10,726 nucleotides of DNA, from assembly GCA_009783525.1 (NCBI GenBank), contig WRDG01000055.1:1-10726 (forward strand). Direction: 5' to 3'. The notes under the pieces were generated by a model, which saw nothing but the letters and a program-made list of their open reading frames with translations, made no database searches and had not been told where the DNA came from. Below are positions 1 through 7,410 of the stretch, piece by piece (position 1 is the first letter of the stretch; each line of letters starts with the position of its first letter). This DNA comes from Defluviitaleaceae bacterium (GTDB lineage: Bacteria > Bacillota > Clostridia > Lachnospirales > WQUN01). A program made the translations under genes and the position numbers.

Positions 1-1
1 A

Positions 2-1000
2 GGACGTTCGCCGCTTGAAGCCGCGGGAATGGGGCTGAAGCTCAAAAAAACCGATTCGGTTGCGCGCTGCAACATGGTTACGTTGTCGGACGAAGAACCG
101 TATGAAGAAAAAACCATGCTCGACTACAGCGCGGACGAAATCCCGTCGGATGAATCCGCCGCGTTGATAAACGATTTGCAAAAAAAATTGGGCGGCGGCG
201 GGCTCCATTTTTATCCGGGCGTTTCGTACAGGCATTGCCTCGTGTGGTCGGACGGCGAAACGGGAATGCATTTGACGCCTCCGCACGACATCATGGAAAA
301 AAAAATAGCCGGATATTTGCCCCGGCATGAATTGTTTTTGCGTTTGATGAAAGACAGCCACGAAATTTTAAAGGACCATCCGATTAACGCGAAGCGTATC
401 GCCAGGGGAGAAAAGCCCGCCAATTCTCTTTGGATATGGGGAGCGGGGACGGCGGCGTCGCTTCCGCCGTTCAAAGAAAAATACGGCGTAAAGGGCACGG
501 TAATAGCCGCGGTCGATTTATTGAAGGGGATCGCCGCATGCGCAGGCATGGACGCACCCGCCGTACCCGGCGCGACCGGCAACATCCATACAAATTATAA
601 GGGAAAAAAAGATGCGGCAATAGAAGCGCTGCGGAACGGCTCAGACTTCGCTTACCTGCACATCGAAGCCCCTGATGAATGCGGGCACCGTTACGAAATC
701 GAAAATAAAGTAAAAGCAATTGAATTGATCGACGAAAAGGTTGTGTGCCCGCTGCTCGATGAGTTGAAACAGTTCGGGCGTTTCCGGATACTGCTGCTGC
801 CGGACCATCCGACGCCGCTTTCGCTGCGGACGCACACAGACGAACCCGTACCGTTTGTTTTATACGACAGCGAAAAAAAAATCCCTTCGGGCGCGGCGGG
901 TTACGACGAAGAGCAGGCGAAAAACTCAGGCGTTTTTTTCGAGGAAGGTTTAACGCTGATAGAAAAGCTGCTGAGCGGCGATTTATCGTTTAATGATTAA
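2..1000 (+). CDS. apgM: ApgM-type cofactor-independent phosphoglycerate mutase, 5'-truncated
   Basis: Predicted to interconvert 3-phosphoglycerate and 2-phosphoglycerate in glycolysis/gluconeogenesis, in the cytoplasm, as a metal-dependent member of the alkaline phosphatase superfamily. The frame is open from base 2, upstream of the first ATG at 29. It begins with GRSPLEAAGMG, an internal landmark of ApgM proteins, so the true start lies outside the window. About 332 residues are visible. The family is usually near 400, so roughly 70-80 N-terminal residues are missing, including the first metal-binding Asp and the nucleophilic Ser region. Visible metal-site motifs are EAPDECGH (Asp at bases 674-676, His at 686-688), PDH (803-808) and the His of RTHTD (833-835). 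Other members of this family are annotated as homoserine kinase-like or phosphonopyruvate decarboxylase-like, but the motif set fits ApgM best. The gene ends in TAA, with more stops just behind. No hairpin terminator is visible before the next gene. Confidence 0.9.
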   Translation, partial: GRSPLEAAGMGLKLKKTDSVARCNMVTLSDEEPYEEKTMLDYSADEIPSDESAALINDLQKKLGGGGLHFYPGVSYRHCLVWSDGETGMHLTPPHDIMEKKIAGYLPRHELFLRLMKDSHEILKDHPINAKRIARGEKPANSLWIWGAGTAASLPPFKEKYGVKGTVIAAVDLLKGIAACAGMDAPAVPGATGNIHTNYKGKKDAAIEALRNGSDFAYLHIEAPDECGHRYEIENKVKAIELIDEKVVCPLLDELKQFGRFRILLLPDHPTPLSLRTHTDEPVPFVLYDSEKKIPSGAAGYDEEQAKNSGVFFEEGLTLIEKLLSGDLSFND

Positions 1001-1068
1001 CTGATAGTTTTTGATGAGACGAATTAATAAAACATGCTCGATGGGTTTATGAAAGGAGCGGCTGTTTT

Positions 1069-2484
1069 ATGCGGGTAAAACCATTATTTTTATGCAGCAT
1101 ATTGATAATTGCTTTTGTGTGTTCGTGTAAATCAAAATTACCGGTTTATGAAATTTTCGAGGAACAAACCGTAGCTGTTACGAGGCGTTTAAGCATCGTC
1201 GGCGACAGCCATCATTCATTTACTTCGCAATTAGCGGAAAAATTTATGGCGGACAACCCGGGCGTAGAGATTACGGTTTACAACAATTATTTATATGACG
1301 ACGACCTTACTCAATTCAATACGGAAAAACTTAATTCGTACAGGCGGACAATTGCGGAAGATTTGATTGCGGGAACGGCTCCCGATGTGTTTTTATCGTT
1401 CGGTGTCAATCGTTTTGACGATGAAATGAAAAAGTATATGGTAAATTTTTACGAGTTAATTGACGGCGATACGGAAACCGACTACAAAGAAGATTTTTAT
1501 ATACACATGATCGACCACCTGGAATGTGACGGAAAATTATATGTTTTTCCGAACGGAATCAATATGGACTTTGTTACGGCGAACAACAGCGTACACGGCT
1601 CATTGGCCTATATGTTCGATCTGCTTAAAAGCGCGAGCGTTTTTGATCTGCTCGACATATACATGAGATTTTATGACGAAGGGCCCGTAGTGGATTCGAT
1701 TTTTTATTTATACGAATATTTCGACACGTTCGAAGCGACGCGGCTCGCGTTAGATTCGTTTTACAACAGTGCGACGTCTGTGGCATCTTTCGATTCGGCT
1801 TTATATTCAATGCTTCTTCATGACGCAATTTTTGCGGCAGATCCTGAATGGATGAGCAAAGACATGCCGCGGGGTTATTCAATTGATTATGTTAATCCAA
1901 ACGAAAAAAAATCGGTTGATCAATATCTGTTTATGAAAATAGGCGGCTGGCCGTACAAATATCTGCTCGATTATTTACGCCAAGATGATTTACTGTATGC
2001 CGGTTTGGCTCCTATTGCCAACAGATACGGGCAAATCAGGATACAAGACTATAATATGCTTCTGTCTGTAAATGAAAACGCCGAAGACAAAGAGCTCGCG
2101 TGGGAGTTTATTAAATTTGCAATGCAGCCGGAAAATTACGACTATTTAATAGAAAACGGTTATTATAATTATTTATTTTATTTTCCGGTGAGCAAGCGCT
2201 TGTTGGAACACCATGTGGACAAATATTATCCGCTTTGGCTGGAGCAATACGGGAAATCAATGCCGGAACAGAGCAAAGACATTAATACACAAAAAGAAAC
2301 AATTTTTTATAAATTAAATGAATATATGGAAATGGCTGCTGTATATACAGGCATTATCGATTATCAGATATACGCAGCCATGTTCGAAGTATTAAATTTG
2401 TTCGAACGCGGGTATATAAACGAGCACGAAGCTGCGAAGCAGATACAGGAACGAATAACGGAATTTATTTTTTTCGGAAAGTAA
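1069..2484 (+). CDS. Extracellular solute-binding lipoprotein of an ABC importer (family 1-like), orphan
   Basis: Predicted lipid-anchored binding protein that captures a solute, probably a sugar or oligosaccharide, outside the membrane for an ABC importer. Residues 1-20 form a lipoprotein signal: basic start MRVK, a hydrophobic stretch, then a lipobox VCSC with Cys20 as the lipidated residue. The mature part has family 1 (MalE-like) hallmarks: a segment near residues 60-75 with ADNPGVEITVY, then DLIAGTAPDVFLSF, YVFPNGINMDFV, and a C-terminal AWEFIKFAMQPENY followed by a PVSK segment. Its 471 residues are within the family range. The start is supported by AAAGGAG at 1052-1058, 10 bases before the ATG. 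No permease or ATPase gene is in the window, and a terminator follows directly, so it is an orphan or works with a transporter elsewhere. The gene is visibly more AT-rich than the preceding apgM. The ligand cannot be told from sequence alone. Confidence 0.82.
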   Translation: MRVKPLFLCSILIIAFVCSCKSKLPVYEIFEEQTVAVTRRLSIVGDSHHSFTSQLAEKFMADNPGVEITVYNNYLYDDDLTQFNTEKLNSYRRTIAEDLIAGTAPDVFLSFGVNRFDDEMKKYMVNFYELIDGDTETDYKEDFYIHMIDHLECDGKLYVFPNGINMDFVTANNSVHGSLAYMFDLLKSASVFDLLDIYMRFYDEGPVVDSIFYLYEYFDTFEATRLALDSFYNSATSVASFDSALYSMLLHDAIFAADPEWMSKDMPRGYSIDYVNPNEKKSVDQYLFMKIGGWPYKYLLDYLRQDDLLYAGLAPIANRYGQIRIQDYNMLLSVNENAEDKELAWEFIKFAMQPENYDYLIENGYYNYLFYFPVSKRLLEHHVDKYYPLWLEQYGKSMPEQSKDINTQKETIFYKLNEYMEMAAVYTGIIDYQIYAAMFEVLNLFERGYINEHEAAKQIQERITEFIFFGK

Positions 2485-2495
2485 CAATAAAAAAA

Positions 2496-2529
2496 TACCC
2501 CCGATTTTACCGGGGGTAATTTTATGTTT
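2496..2529 (+). terminator. Rho-independent terminator after the solute-binding protein gene
   Basis: A perfect 8-bp inverted repeat (TACCCCCG at 2496-2503, CGGGGGTA at 2511-2518) encloses a 7-base loop and is followed by a T-rich stretch (ATTTTATGTTT). It starts 12 bases after the TAA of the lipoprotein gene. An A-rich run precedes the stem, so weaker termination in the opposite direction is possible, but no minus-strand gene needs it. It separates the lipoprotein transcript from the DHH/GH2 unit. Confidence 0.88.
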
Positions 2530-2556
2530 GACAAATTTATTTAATGGTTCTATACA
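2528..2556 (+). promoter_or_regulatory. Sigma-70/sigma-A type promoter for the DHH-GH2 unit
   Basis: The -35 box TTGACA (2528-2533) matches consensus perfectly. A 17-base spacer leads to TATACA (2551-2556), which matches four of six positions of TATAAT. Transcription should start near 2563, giving a leader of about 25 bases. The promoter lies directly behind the terminator hairpin. No operator palindrome is evident around it, so constitutive or housekeeping expression is the simplest reading (inference). Confidence 0.8.
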
Positions 2557-2575
2557 AGTAAAAAGATTTTTTCTT

Positions 2576-2582
2576 GGAGAGA
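2576..2582 (+). promoter_or_regulatory. Ribosome binding site that sets the DHH gene start at 2588
   Basis: GGAGAGA begins at 2576, with GGAG ending 8 bases before the ATG at 2588. The frame is open further upstream to a TTG at 2528, but that codon is the first half of the -35 box and precedes the predicted transcription start. The upstream start is therefore rejected. Confidence 0.82.
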
Positions 2583-2587
2583 TTATC

Positions 2588-3586
2588 ATGAGTTTTAATG
2601 ATTTGGCGTCGGTTATTGACCGGAACAGAAAACTTTACGTCCAAATGCACAGGCCGCCCGATCCGGATTGCCTTGCATCGGCCGCCGTTTTATCGGATTT
2701 ATTAAGGAGCGCAGGATTTGTCCCGAGTATCGTTTATACCGGTTTGATAAGCAAGCCGGAAACGAACGAGTTGATTGACAACATCGGGATTAAACTGATC
2801 CGTTTGGATACCGAATCGAATAAGGTATTGATCAAAGAAGACGACCAAATAATCGTGGTTGACTGCCAAAAGGGAAACAGCAATGTAGTGAGGCAGCCCG
2901 GCGAATACATTGCATGTATTGACCATCATCCCGACCTTGCGAGCGCTTCATATCCTTACTGCGATATTCGGCCCGAGTTCGGGGCCTGTTCAAGCATGAT
3001 GTATCAATACGCCAACGACATAGGCTACGAATTAAGTCCGGTGCAGGCGGCTCTGCTCATATACGGTATTCGTATAGACACGGACGATTTGAGCAGACGA
3101 AAATATTTGGTCGACATAGATATTTTTTGCTCGCTGTACAAGGTGGCGAATTTAGAAATTTTATCCAATATAGGAAAAAACAGCATAAGGCCGGAAGATA
3201 TAAGCACAACCATTATGGCGTACGAAAACCTGACGATAAAAAACAACATAGCGTACAGTTTTGCCGGCGACGACAAAGCAAAAGAGTCGCTCGCGGAGTT
3301 GGCCGACAGGCTTATATCGCTTGCGGACGTTTCGTTTGTGGTCGTTTACAGCAAATGCTTCAACGGATACAATTTTTCGATTCGCTCCCAAGTTGACTCG
3401 CTTCATGCCGGAAAGATTGCAAAATATGCGTTCTCTAAGGTAAACGGCGACGGCGGCGGACATATGTTTATGGCCGGCGGGCTTATACCGAAGGTAGCGT
3501 TTATGGATCTGCTGGGGGACAAGGCGGTAATGGAACGTGTAATCGACATGACCGAAGACGCTATAGAAAACGTCGCCGGCCATTAG
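2588..3586 (+). CDS. DHH/DHHA1 phosphoesterase, NrnA-like (nanoRNase / pAp phosphatase family)
   Basis: Predicted cytoplasmic, manganese-dependent phosphoesterase. Characterised NrnA-type relatives degrade very short RNA oligonucleotides and/or dephosphorylate 3'-phosphoadenosine 5'-phosphate; which one applies here is inference. The 332-residue length is normal for the family. DHH-domain motifs appear in order: HRPPDPD (residues 21-27, metal ligands His21, Asp25, Asp27), VVDCQ (Asp92), the signature DHH at 112-114, and IDTDD around Asp164. The C-terminal DHHA1 substrate-binding domain ends with the glycine-rich GGGHMFMAGG at 289-298. All expected catalytic residues are present, so the enzyme should be active. 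The start at 2588 follows from the promoter and ribosome binding site. GH2 begins 18 bases after the stop, so the two share a transcript. Other DHH enzymes, such as cyclic dinucleotide phosphodiesterases, usually carry extra N-terminal membrane/PAS/GGDEF-like domains, which are absent here. Confidence 0.88.
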   Translation: MSFNDLASVIDRNRKLYVQMHRPPDPDCLASAAVLSDLLRSAGFVPSIVYTGLISKPETNELIDNIGIKLIRLDTESNKVLIKEDDQIIVVDCQKGNSNVVRQPGEYIACIDHHPDLASASYPYCDIRPEFGACSSMMYQYANDIGYELSPVQAALLIYGIRIDTDDLSRRKYLVDIDIFCSLYKVANLEILSNIGKNSIRPEDISTTIMAYENLTIKNNIAYSFAGDDKAKESLAELADRLISLADVSFVVVYSKCFNGYNFSIRSQVDSLHAGKIAKYAFSKVNGDGGGHMFMAGGLIPKVAFMDLLGDKAVMERVIDMTEDAIENVAGH

Positions 3587-3604
3587 AAAAAAAAAAGAAG
3601 AGGG

Positions 3605-6082
3605 ATGACCGTGGTAAATTGGCCAAACATCGAAAGGAAATGGGAGTATCTTAAAAAATATTACGAATTTGCCCGCAATTATTTCGACGCGCATCCGTGC
3701 GTAATATCGGATGAAGCGGTTGAAAAATCATTGGCAAAAATAAAAAAGAAGCCCGATGCTTTATACCGCAGCGAAATTGGTTTGTCCGACTGGAAGTACA
3801 GGCTGGACGAAGAAGACGCCGGAATAAAAGAAGGCTTCTTTTTGCATGAATACGACGAACAAACCAAGAACGGTTGGTCGGATGTAACAACACCGCATTC
3901 GTTTTCGGATGTGCCAAAAAACCCGCAGCTGTTCGGACGCACTGGCTATATGCTTTATTCCGGAGAACAACCGTACGCGAACATTTGGCGCGGCGACATT
4001 TCGGCATGGTATAAAACCCGCACTATGGTTTTACACATCAACGAAGACGGCGGAAAATATTTTATGCTGAACGCTTCGTGCGAACATTCCGTCGCCTATC
4101 TGCATGTGGGAGGGATCAACCTTGTAAGCGACGTATGGGTAAACGACGACCCCGTGATATTCGACCACATGGGATTGTTTCCGTACGAAACCGAAGTGAC
4201 GGAAGCGCTGACATCCGGAATATGCAAGGCCGAGGGCGGGCTGCCGGTGGTCGTGGCAATCCGGGCGGCAAACCGGGCAAGCAATATGCCGCATTTATTC
4301 CACAACGGATTTCAACACGCATATTTTGACAAAGAGCATACATTCGGCAAGGATCTGTTCGATTGGATTAACAGAACCGACGCGGGCATAGCGGGCGATG
4401 TCACTTTAAAAATCATGAACAAACACCACATTGAAAACGTGCATGTTTATACCTCGGAGGCGGACAATAAAAGCGCGGCTTTAAAATTTGAGATAACAAC
4501 GCGAAACCAATTCGGCTATGCAAAAACCGGAAGGATCGAAGTTGACATATCATATTGGGAACATAATTCGTTTGACGCATTCCATACCGTTTCATGCGAC
4601 ATTGTTTCAAACGCTATGGATGACACTGCGCATAAAATAAATGCGGTAATAAAAAATCCGGAGCTTTGGACATGCGAAAACCCGCGCATGTACATTGCGC
4701 ATATAGTTCTGCACGATGCGGACGGCATCCCGATAGACGACATGTTTGAAACGTTCGGGATACGTACATTCGAAATGAAGGGCCCGCATTTTTATTTGAA
4801 CGGCAAAAAAACACTGCTCCAAGGCACTCACGACATATGCAATTATTGGAACGAATCGATGATTTGCCCGTCCGACGAAATAATTATGAAAGACATTTTG
4901 CTGCACAAAGAGCTTGGCGCGAATATGTCGCGCTGGCCGAGCGACACGCGCATCCATTACAAACGAATTGCGGAATTGTGCGACCAAATGGGATTTATGC
5001 TCACGTGGGCAGGTTATTTTGAGGTGTGGAGCACGCATCCCGACATGGAAATGCTCGCGTCAAGGGACGTTCCCGCTATGATACGCGATTTGCGCAACCA
5101 TCCGAGCATCGTTATGTGGGAGATGGCGGATGAAGCGCTGCTTTGCGGAAATTATTTCCGCAGGATGAAATTTATTGACATGATGCACAAGCTGGTCCGC
5201 GAATCGGATCCCAACCGTCCGGTGATTCCGTGCAGTAATTATTGCGATAATTTATTCGAGTTGGTTTCGTTTTATCCGGAAAGCGGCGAAACACAGCGGC
5301 AGCGTGCGCGGAGAGTTATCGGCGAGCACCCGAGGTTCGACAAATTTGAAAACGCGCCCTGGGATTTTCATAACGGGCGCGACATGCAGCAGGTTGACAT
5401 TTTACGCGACGGTTCGAAGCCGATAATAATAACGGAGTTCGGCGGCGGTTCGATGCCGGACATTTCTAAGCTGCCCGAGGTTTACGACGGGTTCAAATGG
5501 AAAATGACGCCGTTTTACGCGGCCAACAAAGAAAAAGCCGACATTTTGGCTTACGGACGGCCGCTTACCGCGGATGACTGGCGTGTCACGCAGGCGGCGG
5601 GGTGCCTTCACCTCGGTGAAATGATCGACAGTATAAGACGCAACCCGGAAATTGCGGCGGCGTATTCATTTGTCACGATGTTCGATTTTTATACAATTTA
5701 CGGCGGGCTGGTCGATTCGCTCGGCAACGCTAAGCTTACGTTTTTTTCGGCTAAGGCGCACATGGCGGACGTTTTTGTTTCGGCGCTGCACGGGTTGACC
5801 GAAATAAACAAAGCCGAAACACTGACGGTGGGCGTCAGCAATTTCGGCGAAGACATAAACGGAGCAACGTTAAAAATAAATATTTTAACGGCCGACGGAA
5901 AACAAACGGAAGAAATTATTATTAACGGCGTCGATGCGCCCGGCGAAGTTTTTTATACGCCGAACGCTGCGATGTTTAACGTTTCGGCGCTGCCTGATAA
6001 TTTGTACATTTTTGATTATGAACTGTATTGCGGCAGCGGAAAATTATTAAGCAAGCGTTTCGAAATGGCGTATTTAAAATAG
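3605..6082 (+). CDS. Glycoside hydrolase family 2 enzyme, cytoplasmic, specificity unknown
   Basis: Predicted retaining exo-acting glycosidase of the beta-galactosidase/beta-glucuronidase/beta-mannosidase superfamily. There is no signal peptide or membrane segment, so it should act inside the cell on imported glycosides. Layout of 825 residues: an N-terminal segment unlike the core (1-130), a jelly-roll sugar-binding domain (about 130-260, with SAWYKTR and VWVNDDPVIFDHMGLFPYE), an immunoglobulin-like domain (about 265-390), a TIM barrel from GPHFYLNGKKTLLQGTH at 393 to about 720, and a C-terminal beta domain. Barrel motifs: Arg443 in NMSRWP, the acid/base region HPSIVMWEMADEA with Glu510, and the likely nucleophile Glu611 in ITEFGGG. 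The residue before the acid/base is Asp509, where this clan normally has Asn. The start is uncertain: GAGGG at 3600-3604 almost touches the ATG at 3605 but is well spaced for an in-frame GTG at 3611. It is cotranscribed with the DHH gene and convergent with the DUF58 gene. Confidence 0.87.
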   Translation: MTVVNWPNIERKWEYLKKYYEFARNYFDAHPCVISDEAVEKSLAKIKKKPDALYRSEIGLSDWKYRLDEEDAGIKEGFFLHEYDEQTKNGWSDVTTPHSFSDVPKNPQLFGRTGYMLYSGEQPYANIWRGDISAWYKTRTMVLHINEDGGKYFMLNASCEHSVAYLHVGGINLVSDVWVNDDPVIFDHMGLFPYETEVTEALTSGICKAEGGLPVVVAIRAANRASNMPHLFHNGFQHAYFDKEHTFGKDLFDWINRTDAGIAGDVTLKIMNKHHIENVHVYTSEADNKSAALKFEITTRNQFGYAKTGRIEVDISYWEHNSFDAFHTVSCDIVSNAMDDTAHKINAVIKNPELWTCENPRMYIAHIVLHDADGIPIDDMFETFGIRTFEMKGPHFYLNGKKTLLQGTHDICNYWNESMICPSDEIIMKDILLHKELGANMSRWPSDTRIHYKRIAELCDQMGFMLTWAGYFEVWSTHPDMEMLASRDVPAMIRDLRNHPSIVMWEMADEALLCGNYFRRMKFIDMMHKLVRESDPNRPVIPCSNYCDNLFELVSFYPESGETQRQRARRVIGEHPRFDKFENAPWDFHNGRDMQQVDILRDGSKPIIITEFGGGSMPDISKLPEVYDGFKWKMTPFYAANKEKADILAYGRPLTADDWRVTQAAGCLHLGEMIDSIRRNPEIAAAYSFVTMFDFYTIYGGLVDSLGNAKLTFFSAKAHMADVFVSALHGLTEINKAETLTVGVSNFGEDINGATLKINILTADGKQTEEIIINGVDAPGEVFYTPNAAMFNVSALPDNLYIFDYELYCGSGKLLSKRFEMAYLK

Positions 6083-6093
6083 GTTTTCACGAT

Positions 6094-7410
6094 TTATTTT
6101 CGCAGTAGCATATAACGGTTGACCGCCGCAAGCGCGAAGCGTTCCGCTTCGCTTTCGGCGTTCGCAATTTGCATGGCGTTTAAGGCCATAAATATTTTTT
6201 TGCGTTCATTTAAAAAATCTGCGGCGGTTTGCTGAAGATATTTTTCTTTTAAGGTCAAGGGCAGCTTTTCCGCCATTTTATGAAGGCTTTCGTTTTTCAT
6301 GAACATGATGACGGGAAAATGGCGGCGTTTCAAATAGCCGATGTATTCGGTGAGCGCTTCCGATTCATCGGGGTCTTCTATGTCCGTAAATAAGAACACG
6401 ATGCTTCGGCGCTTTTGCCGTTCGCACAACATGCGGATCGCTTTTTCGTAATCCGATGTGGAGCGCGTGTTTTCGATGTGGTACAGAGCCTCCATCATTT
6501 GGTTGCGGTGCGCTGCGCCTTTACCCGGCATAATCATTGTACGCACGTCTGTATCGAAAACAAGAAGCCCGCTGCGGTCGCCCTGCCTGTTGACGATGTC
6601 CGACAATATCAACGCGGCGTTGATTGCGAAATCGACTTTTTTATAGCCGCCTGTTCCGTAACTCAACGGTCTGCCCGCGTCGAGCATTATGAACACGGGC
6701 TGATTTTTTTCCGCTTGATAACAGTTGGTGATCAGTTTTTGTGCGCGGGCCGTGGCGGCCCAATTCATTTTCCGGTAATCGTCACCCTCAACATATGCGC
6801 GGAGGCTTTCGAACTCTTCGCCGGCTCCCCGCAAGCGTATTGCACGTTCGCCTCTCGGAAGCTGGTCCTGTCGGTGTTTTTGAATCAATAAACGGTATTT
6901 GCCCAAGTCTTTTAAATTCGGATAAACTTTAAGATCGAGCGGGACATGTTTTTTTACATGCTTCATGCACAATCCTAACGGCCCATTATAACGAAGATAT
7001 ATGTTATCAAAACGAAAAGCGCCGCGTTTGCTTGGGATCACAGTGTATTTATATTCAATCGGCATGCCGGATGTAATAAACGCGGTCATGCCTTTTTTGT
7101 TTTCGATTTTAAAATGAAGCGGATCTATTTCGTCTTCCGCTTCCATGGTTAGTTCGTACAAAACTTTTTTTATTTCAACATAAAAAAAAATATCGTTTTC
7201 GGTTTGAAAAAAAAGCTTGTCCGCTTCGCCGCGTTCGATACTTATGTTTTCTGTTTTTACGGATAGAAAATAGTCCGCAACATATAAAGCTATCAAAAAT
7301 AAATTGAAAATGACGACATAAAGCATACTGAAACCAAACCGCCAAGCGGCGGCGGCGGCAAACGGTATACCCAATCCCGCAATAAAAACGAAACGCTTCG
7401 TTATCCCCAT
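6094..7410 (-). CDS. DUF58 protein with VWA-like domain, membrane-anchored
   Basis: Predicted partner of the MoxR ATPase encoded just upstream. DUF58 proteins typically pair with MoxR, but their biochemical role is not established. The 438 residues carry two N-terminal membrane helices (about 6-22 and 29-49), then a beta-rich segment, then the DUF58 signature at 197-222 (EEFESLRAYVEGDDYRK followed by NWAATAR). A VWA-like fold follows: LDAGRPLS around Asp244, NAALILSDIVNRQGDRSGLLVF at about 264-285 (in outline), and FTDIEDP with Asp343. The classical metal-site DxSxS is replaced by DxGxP, which is common in this family, so metal binding is doubtful. The start ATG at 7410 overlaps the MoxR stop by one base (TGATG), which implies translational coupling; only a weak ribosome site precedes it. 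It is the last gene of the minus-strand operon. Confidence 0.88.
   Translation of the reverse strand: MGITKRFVFIAGLGIPFAAAAAWRFGFSMLYVVIFNLFLIALYVADYFLSVKTENISIERGEADKLFFQTENDIFFYVEIKKVLYELTMEAEDEIDPLHFKIENKKGMTAFITSGMPIEYKYTVIPSKRGAFRFDNIYLRYNGPLGLCMKHVKKHVPLDLKVYPNLKDLGKYRLLIQKHRQDQLPRGERAIRLRGAGEEFESLRAYVEGDDYRKMNWAATARAQKLITNCYQAEKNQPVFIMLDAGRPLSYGTGGYKKVDFAINAALILSDIVNRQGDRSGLLVFDTDVRTMIMPGKGAAHRNQMMEALYHIENTRSTSDYEKAIRMLCERQKRRSIVFLFTDIEDPDESEALTEYIGYLKRRHFPVIMFMKNESLHKMAEKLPLTLKEKYLQQTAADFLNERKKIFMALNAMQIANAESEAERFALAAVNRYMLLRK
6134..6152 (+). terminator. GC-rich hairpin just beyond the GH2 stop, possible terminator
   Basis: A perfect 8-bp stem (GCGAAGCG / CGCTTCGC) with a 3-base loop lies 51 bases after the GH2 stop and is followed only by TTTC. 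It sits inside the 3' end of the convergent DUF58 gene, so it may be a coding coincidence (Glu-Arg-Phe-Ala codons). Because the space between the two stops has no other hairpin, it is the only visible candidate for ending the GH2 transcript. The weak T-run keeps confidence low. Confidence 0.25.

Noticed and set aside
211..835. Overlapping minus-strand open frames opposite apgM
   Set aside because: They are shadows of the GC-rich mutase gene with no domain content.
1001..1068. Promoter for the lipoprotein gene
   Set aside because: TTGATG at 1011-1016 is a possible -35 box, but no acceptable -10 lies at the right distance. Only the ribosome site is supported.
3161..3694. 177-codon open frame on the minus strand
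   Set aside because: It is the antisense shadow of the DHH and GH2 genes, with no recognisable domain and a low-complexity composition.
4607..5038. 143-codon open frame on the minus strand
   Set aside because: It is antisense to the GH2 TIM barrel, whose motifs are unmistakable.
6823..6840. Loss of the classical DxSxS metal site in DUF58 as a novelty
   Set aside because: The substitution, actually encoded near 6660-6681, is common among DUF58 proteins, so it is not evidence of decay or novelty.
6415..6891. 158-codon open frame on the plus strand
   Set aside because: It lies antisense within the DUF58 core, where the minus-strand frame has clear family motifs.
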